Shown here: positions 5,796-10,000 of the stretch, in pieces
Numbering within the stretch: the stretch's first letter is position 1
Layout of the letters: every line of letters starts with the position of its first letter
NCBI RefSeq assembly: GCF_020217025.1
Contig: NZ_JAIWOF010000114.1
Span: 1-10,000, forward strand
Source of the DNA: Flavobacterium sp.
GTDB taxonomy: Bacteria > Bacteroidota > Bacteroidia > Flavobacteriales > Flavobacteriaceae
DNA length: 10,000 nt
Reading direction: 5' to 3'
Program-made: the position numbers and the translations under genes
Notes under the pieces: generated by a model
Told to the model about the DNA's origin: nothing
Database searches by the model: none
The model's input: only the letters and a program-made list of their open reading frames with translations

Positions 5796-7586
5796 ATGAC
5801 TTTACAAAAAAACGTACACACTTTTCACATTCCTGTTATGGGATTGGCGTTCACTATTGATAGTCCAGTGCGAGTGGCACAATACGGAATTGATTCTGTA
5901 ATCTCTATCATGGATGACGATTTGATTGAAAAAATGACCGCTTTTTATGCCGAAAAATTCAAACAACCGTATGAAGAAATTTCGCAAAAAGTAGAAGATT
6001 TTAGAGCCAAAAGAATTACCAATTATTTGAATTTACTCGATACAGTTGTCACTCAAAAGTTCGAAAGTTTCAAATCGGAATTGATTGAAAAAAGAACACA
6101 ATTAGAAGATTTTATCGCCATTTTGCCAACAACTTCCGAATTAAAAATCAAATTAGAGCATTTAATCGATTCAGGAAAAAACAATATGATGGAATTGAAA
6201 ACCATCTTGGATCATCATTTTGCACCAGGTAGTATCGATGTCAATATCATGACAAAAATTGATAAAGATAATTTTAGTGATGATGAACAATTGCCTGTAA
6301 TTTATAATGATGCCCATGCCGCTTTAAGAGGTTTTGTAAATAGTACCACAAATTCATCGGTAGTTTTTTCTGCTGGAATGAATCCAAGATTGTACAGTTA
6401 CATGGAAACTTTCGATGCTTTTTATCCCAATGCAAACGGACAATTTCAGAAGAAAATCATTTTGAAAGTGAGTGATTTTCGCTCGGCGATGATTCAAGGA
6501 AATTTTCTAGCTAAAAAAGGACTTTGGGTTTCTGAATATCGAATCGAATCAGGTTTAAACTGCGGCGGACACGCATTTGCTACTGACGGATTTTTATTAG
6601 GTCCAATTTTGGAAGAATTCAAAAACAAGAAAGAAGAATTGATTCAATCGGCTTATTCGCTATTTACTAATGCTTTAGCTTCAAAAAATAAGGAAGTTCC
6701 AAACGAACCTCCTGTTCTAAAAATCACAGTTCAAGGTGGAGTAGGAACAGCGGAGGAACATCAGTTTTTATTAGACCATTATCGAGTAGATGCTGTGGGT
6801 TGGGGTTCTCCGTTTCTTTTAGTTCCAGAAGCTACTTCGGTTGATGCTGAAACTAGAAAATTATTGGCTGATGCGAAAGAGAAAGATTTGTACTTAAGTA
6901 ATATTTCACCGCTTGGAGTTCCGTTCAACACAATTAAAGGAATGACGAATGATTTCTTTAAAAGCCAACGTATTGCTTCAGGAAAAGCAGGAAGTTCTTG
7001 CCCAAAGAAATATTTAGCTTTAAGTAAAGAATACAAAAAAGAAGGTACTTGTACCGCATCTAAAAAGCATCAAGACAAGAAATTAGAAGAATTAGAAGCA
7101 AAACGTGATAGCATTTCGTTTGAAGCTTACACGAAAGAATACAATTCAATTACAGAAAAATCATGTTTGTGTGTGGGATTAGCAAATGCAAGTCATATCG
7201 AATTAGGAATTCCAATCAAAGGTCAAGCGCAAGGTGTTGTGGTTTGTCCTGGTCCAAATATGGCTTACTTTTCTAGAGAATTTTCATTGAAAGAGATGAT
7301 TCAACATATTTACGGCAAAAAAGAAATCGAAAATCATACCGATAGACCTAATATGTTTGTGAAAGAATTAGGTTTGTATGTTTCGTATTTGACTAACCAA
7401 ATAAATGAAGTTTTAGAAATTACTCCCCAACAAATTAAAAAATGGGAAACATTTAAAGCGAATCTTTTAAACGGAATTGACTATTATAAATCGATTTTCC
7501 AAGAAAAGAATTCAAAAATTCAAAACGATATTTTACAATTGGAATTACAATTGAATAAATTAGAATTCAATACGATTCCAGTTTAA
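5796..7586 (+). CDS. Conserved-looking 596-aa protein, FMN/TIM-barrel oxidoreductase-like with cysteine cluster; function unknown
   Basis: I do not recognise a named function. No signal peptide or membrane helix is visible, so it is likely cytoplasmic. The N-terminus (FHIPVMGLAFTIDSPVRVAQYG, 10-31) reads like the first strand and helix of a TIM barrel. Residues ~55-140 are helical and charged. The core 245-345 holds RIESGLNCGGHAF (Cys256), then a strand ending in QGGVGTAEE (313-321) and VDAVGWGSPFLLVPEAT (331-347). The last two look like the phosphate-binding loops of FMN enzymes of the nitronate monooxygenase/glutamate synthase/IMP dehydrogenase type. A cysteine-rich region follows: Cys402, Cys419, the CLC pair 457/459 and Cys484 in VVVCPGPN, possibly for an Fe-S cluster or metal. 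The C-terminal ~90 residues are helical. It stands alone between an FNR-type promoter and a strong terminator, sharing its operator with the nosZ operon. Redox activity in nitrogen-oxide metabolism is inference. Confidence 0.85.
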   Translation: MTLQKNVHTFHIPVMGLAFTIDSPVRVAQYGIDSVISIMDDDLIEKMTAFYAEKFKQPYEEISQKVEDFRAKRITNYLNLLDTVVTQKFESFKSELIEKRTQLEDFIAILPTTSELKIKLEHLIDSGKNNMMELKTILDHHFAPGSIDVNIMTKIDKDNFSDDEQLPVIYNDAHAALRGFVNSTTNSSVVFSAGMNPRLYSYMETFDAFYPNANGQFQKKIILKVSDFRSAMIQGNFLAKKGLWVSEYRIESGLNCGGHAFATDGFLLGPILEEFKNKKEELIQSAYSLFTNALASKNKEVPNEPPVLKITVQGGVGTAEEHQFLLDHYRVDAVGWGSPFLLVPEATSVDAETRKLLADAKEKDLYLSNISPLGVPFNTIKGMTNDFFKSQRIASGKAGSSCPKKYLALSKEYKKEGTCTASKKHQDKKLEELEAKRDSISFEAYTKEYNSITEKSCLCVGLANASHIELGIPIKGQAQGVVVCPGPNMAYFSREFSLKEMIQHIYGKKEIENHTDRPNMFVKELGLYVSYLTNQINEVLEITPQQIKKWETFKANLLNGIDYYKSIFQEKNSKIQNDILQLELQLNKLEFNTIPV

Positions 7587-7639
7587 AAGATAATTACTTA
7601 ATAATGAGGGTTATTTAATTTTTATAAGTAGGTTTTTGT

Positions 7640-7676
7640 AAAAGGCTGTTTTCATTTTTTGGAAACAGCCTTTTTT
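7640..7676 (+). terminator. Strong intrinsic terminator after the 596-aa gene
   Basis: A near-perfect stem AAAAGGCTGTTTTC (7640-7653) / GGAAACAGCCTTTT (7661-7674), with a single T-G wobble near the loop and a 7-nt T-rich loop, runs into a T stretch (7671-7676). It begins 53 bp after the stop codon at 7586 and isolates this gene from the cytochrome-nosZ operon. The stem is A/T-flanked on both sides, so it may also act on the opposite strand. Confidence 0.92.
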
Positions 7677-7717
7677 GTTCAACAATTGTTAATAATAAAG
7701 ATAAAAATATCCTTTTT

Positions 7718-7733
7718 TATGATTGTAATCATA
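7718..7733 (+). promoter_or_regulatory. FNR/CRP-family-type operator TATGAT-N4-ATCATA (copy 2)
   Basis: TATGAT-TGTA-ATCATA is a perfect 6-bp inverted repeat around a 4-bp spacer. The inner half-sites are identical to those at 5695-5708. It lies 57 bp before the cytochrome gene, and its centre (7725.5) is 33.5 bp before a TTTG at 7759, the same distance as in copy 1. This is the expected geometry for a class II FNR/DNR/NnrR-type activator site driving the cytochrome-nosZ operon under low oxygen or NO. The regulator itself is not in the window. Confidence 0.78.
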
Positions 7734-7754
7734 CTTTTAAAGCGCTCAATTTCA

Positions 7755-7762
7755 GAAATTTG
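7755..7762 (+). promoter_or_regulatory. Candidate -7 promoter element (GAAATTTG)
   Basis: GAAATTTG matches the Bacteroidota -7 consensus TAnnTTTG except for the first base. With the palindrome at 7718-7733 centred at about -41.5, the transcription start would fall near 7767, leaving a leader of about 23 nt before the cytochrome ATG. No separate -33 element is apparent. Confidence 0.52.
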
Positions 7763-7789
7763 TAGTAATAATTTTAATATTAAAATATC

Positions 7790-8269
7790 ATGAACAAATC
7801 AATTTTACTTGTTTTATCTCTTGCTTTAGCTATAGCATGTGGTAAAAAAGAGGCATCTGCTGAAGATAATTATCAGCCAGGTGGAGGTGAAGCAACAACA
7901 GAAGCTGCTGATCCAGCATCGTATGATCCAAAACGTGGTGAAGGAAAATTTGACACAGTTGAATTGGGAGCTACTTTAGACCAAGCTTTAGCAAAAAAAG
8001 GAGAAGAAGTAGCGGGTGTAAAATGTGCATCATGTCACAAAACAACAGATGAAAAATTAGTTGGACCAGGTTGGAAAGGGGTTACAGAAAGAAGAAAACC
8101 GGAATGGATTATGAATTTTATAACTAATCCTGATCCAATGATTGACAAAGATCCAGAAGTGCAAGCGCAATTGGAAATTTGTTTGGTTCGTATGCCTAAC
8201 CAAGGTGTTTCAGATGACGAAGCTAGAGGAATTCTTGAGTATATGCGTAAAAATGACGGTGTGAAATAA
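7790..8269 (+). CDS. Monoheme c-type cytochrome lipoprotein upstream of nosZ
   Basis: A 159-residue periplasmic electron carrier. A hydrophobic signal (residues 4-16) ends at Cys17 in LAIAC, a plausible though not ideal lipobox (Ala at -3), so the mature protein is probably lipid-anchored. A flexible acidic Gly/Glu/Ala/Pro linker (about 18-55) precedes a compact class I cytochrome c domain. The heme-binding motif is CASCH (79-83); Met135 in VRMPNQGVSDDEA is the likely sixth ligand, followed by the C-terminal helix ILEYMR. VGPGWKGV (91-98) also fits the class. It is the first gene of the operon under the second FNR-type site and lies 61 bp before nosZ. A role as electron donor to NosZ is inferred from this arrangement, which is common in clade II nos clusters. 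Translation starts at an ATG preceded by an A/T-rich leader, in the same ATATC-ATG context as nosZ. Confidence 0.92.
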   Translation: MNKSILLVLSLALAIACGKKEASAEDNYQPGGGEATTEAADPASYDPKRGEGKFDTVELGATLDQALAKKGEEVAGVKCASCHKTTDEKLVGPGWKGVTERRKPEWIMNFITNPDPMIDKDPEVQAQLEICLVRMPNQGVSDDEARGILEYMRKNDGVK

Positions 8270-8276
8270 ACATAAA

Positions 8277-8312
8277 AGGGTATTGTGTTAAGTGAAAGTA
8301 ATACGATACCTT
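8277..8312 (+). repeat. Intercistronic hairpin between cytochrome and nosZ
   Basis: The arms 8277-8289 (core GGTATTGTGTT, 8279-8289) and 8300-8312 (core AATACGATACC, 8300-8310) pair along their length with a few G-U wobbles, closing a 10-nt loop. No T-run follows, so it is not a standard intrinsic terminator. It is better read as an RNA stability or processing hairpin that could protect the cytochrome message and set its level relative to nosZ. Confidence 0.6.
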
Positions 8313-8330
8313 AATTTAACTACATATATC

Positions 8331-10000
8331 ATGAAAAATAAATTTGTACAGGCAGTTTTAGTAATTGCCCTAGGAAGTGCTTTGGTGACTTCCTGTAAAC
8401 CAAAAAGCTCAGGAGATGCTGTAAGTGGCGATGCTGCTGAGAAGGCGTATGTTGCACCAGGAAAATACGATGAGTTTTACAATTTCGTTTCAGGTGGTTT
8501 TAGTGGACAATTAAGTGTTTACGGATTACCAAGCGGACGTTTATTCCGAGTTATTCCTGTATTTTCGGTTGACCCAGAAAAGGGTTGGGGATACAGCGAA
8601 GAAACAAAACCAATGTTAAATACCTCTCACGGATTTGTGCCTTGGGACGATTTACACCACACCGAAATGTCTCAAACTAACGGTGAAGTCGATGGTCGTT
8701 GGGTTTTTGGGAATGCTAACAATACGCCACGTATTGCTAGAATTGATTTAAAAACATTTAAAACGGCTGAAATTATCGAGCTTCCAAACAGTGGAGGTAA
8801 TCACTCTTCTCCATTCATTACTGAAAATACAGAATATGTGGTAGCGGGTACTCGTTTTAGTGTTCCTGCCGATTATTCTAATGGAGATGTTCCAATCAAT
8901 ACTTATAAAGAGAATTACAAAGGACATATCAGTTTTGTAAGTGTTGATAAAAAATCGGGAGAAATGGATTTGGCTTTCCAAATTGTAACTCCAGGTGTAA
9001 ACTTTGACCTTTCTCACGCTGGTAAAGGAAAATCGCACGGATGGTTCTTCTTTTCTTGCTACAACACAGAACAAGCCAACACATTGTTAGAAGTAAACGC
9101 TTCTCAAAAAGATAAAGACTTTATCATGGCTGTGAACTGGAAAAAAGCAGAAGAATACATCAAAGCTGGAAAAGGTAAAAAACAAAAAGTGAAATATGCA
9201 CACAACACTTGGGATGAGCATACACATTCTGCAAAATCTGTTATGAAAGATGAAGTATTGGTTTTAGATGCTTCTGAATTAAAAGATATCTGTTACATGA
9301 TTCCTTGTCCAAAATCACCTCACGGTTGTGACGTTGATCCAACAGGTGAATTTATCGTAGGTTCTGGTAAATTAGCAGCTTTAATTCCTGTGTTTAGTTT
9401 TGATAAATTACAAGCTGCCATCAAAGGGAAAAAATTTGAAGGTGATTATGGAGGGATTCCAGTGGTGAAATACGAAGCTGCTTTACATGGTGAAGTTCAA
9501 AAACCTGGTTTAGGGCCATTACACACTGAATTTGACGGAAAAGGAAATGCTTATACCACTTTCTTCGTTTCTTCTGAAGTAGTAAAATGGGATATTAAAA
9601 CCTTAAAAGTATTAGACCGTGTTCCAACATATTATTCTGTAGGTCACTTATGTATTCCTGGTGGTGATAGTAAAAAACCATTTGGTAAATACTTAATTGC
9701 ATACAACAAAATTACAAAAGACCGTTATTTACCAACAGGTCCTGAATTAGCACAATCAGCACAAATATTTGATATTAGTGGCGATAAAATGAAACTAATT
9801 TTAGACTTCCCAACCATTGGAGAGCCGCATTACGCACAAGCAGCTCCAGCGGATTTAATTCGAAACAACGGACAGTTGAAATTCTATAAATTAGAAGATA
9901 ACAAACATCCTTACGCTGCAAAAGGTGAAAAAGAAGCCAAAGTGGTAAGAGAAGGAAATAAAGTGCATGTGTACATGACCTCTATCCGATCTCACTTTGC
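8331..10000 (+). CDS. nosZ: Nitrous oxide reductase NosZ, clade II Sec/lipoprotein type (3' end outside window)
   Basis: NosZ reduces N2O to N2 in the periplasm using a four-copper CuZ site and a CuA electron-entry site. The visible 556 codons cover the signal and the beta-propeller domain; the C-terminal CuA cupredoxin domain (motif CxxxCxxxH) lies beyond the edge. The signal has no twin-arginine motif and ends in LVTSC, a lipobox with Cys22, so export by Sec and lipid anchoring are predicted. Candidate CuZ histidines: His109-His110 in DDLHHTEMS, His158 in GGNHSS, His331 in SPHGCDV, His398 in LGPLHTEF, His439 in SVGHL and His500 in GEPHYAQ, giving the full seven. LGPLHT is the hallmark used to recognise clade II nosZ. 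The gene follows the cytochrome and the intercistronic hairpin and probably has no promoter of its own. A full-length protein would be about 650 residues; nosL/nosDFY should follow but are not visible. Confidence 0.96.
   Translation, partial: MKNKFVQAVLVIALGSALVTSCKPKSSGDAVSGDAAEKAYVAPGKYDEFYNFVSGGFSGQLSVYGLPSGRLFRVIPVFSVDPEKGWGYSEETKPMLNTSHGFVPWDDLHHTEMSQTNGEVDGRWVFGNANNTPRIARIDLKTFKTAEIIELPNSGGNHSSPFITENTEYVVAGTRFSVPADYSNGDVPINTYKENYKGHISFVSVDKKSGEMDLAFQIVTPGVNFDLSHAGKGKSHGWFFFSCYNTEQANTLLEVNASQKDKDFIMAVNWKKAEEYIKAGKGKKQKVKYAHNTWDEHTHSAKSVMKDEVLVLDASELKDICYMIPCPKSPHGCDVDPTGEFIVGSGKLAALIPVFSFDKLQAAIKGKKFEGDYGGIPVVKYEAALHGEVQKPGLGPLHTEFDGKGNAYTTFFVSSEVVKWDIKTLKVLDRVPTYYSVGHLCIPGGDSKKPFGKYLIAYNKITKDRYLPTGPELAQSAQIFDISGDKMKLILDFPTIGEPHYAQAAPADLIRNNGQLKFYKLEDNKHPYAAKGEKEAKVVREGNKVHVYMTSIRSHF

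Noticed and set aside
7681..7690. AACAATTGTT perfect palindrome in the gap before the cytochrome gene
   Set aside because: Ten-base AT-rich palindromes are common by chance here; it has no second copy noticed and sits upstream of the better-supported operator.
8748..9074. 108-residue open frame on the minus strand
   Set aside because: It lies wholly within nosZ, whose motifs are clear; the antisense translation shows no domain and is a shadow.
1..10000. Insertion sequences, CRISPR arrays, tRNA or rRNA genes, phage genes
   Set aside because: No transposase, direct-repeat array, tRNA-like cloverleaf or phage protein was seen; the window is a coherent respiratory cluster on one strand.

Overview
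The window is an AT-rich stretch, all genes on the + strand, that carries the middle of a denitrification island: the end of a nitric oxide (NO) reductase operon followed by the start of a nitrous oxide (N2O) reductase operon. The likely host is a flavobacterium or close relative (phylum Bacteroidota). Reasons: strongly A/T-biased codons, A-rich translation starts without a strong Shine-Dalgarno, TTTG-type promoter elements, lipoprotein signals on periplasmic redox proteins, and a Sec/lipoprotein-type clade II NosZ with the LGPLHT motif. Genus assignment is inference from style, not from a search.

Layout. 1-539 is the 3' part of norB (catalytic NO reductase subunit). A structured gap (540-647) holds a perfect 10-bp inverted repeat and a terminator-like hairpin with a folded loop. 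Then six tightly packed genes follow: norQ (MoxR AAA+ ATPase), norD (VWA/MIDAS protein), a hemerythrin-PAS protein, a lipoprotein-type beta carbonic anhydrase, a norE-like COX3 protein and a norF-like small membrane protein. After a 121-bp regulatory gap comes a monocistronic-looking gene for a 596-residue cysteine-containing protein of unknown function (5796-7586), closed by a strong terminator. A second regulatory gap leads to a c-type cytochrome lipoprotein, an intercistronic hairpin, and nosZ, which runs off the right edge before its CuA domain.

How it fits together. NorB reduces NO to N2O; NorQ/NorD probably insert or activate the NorB metal centre; NorE/NorF are accessory membrane proteins. 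The cytochrome lipoprotein is a candidate electron donor to NosZ, which reduces N2O to N2. The hemerythrin-PAS protein is a plausible di-iron sensor or repair protein for NO/O2 stress.

The most interesting observation is regulatory. Two palindromes with identical half-sites, ATGAT-N4-ATCAT, lie upstream of the unknown 596-aa gene and of the cytochrome-nosZ operon. Each has its centre exactly 33.5 bp before a TTTG that fits a Bacteroidota -7 element. This ties the unknown protein, whose central region resembles an FMN-type TIM-barrel oxidoreductase with a cysteine cluster, to the denitrification regulon. It is the best candidate here for an undescribed component.
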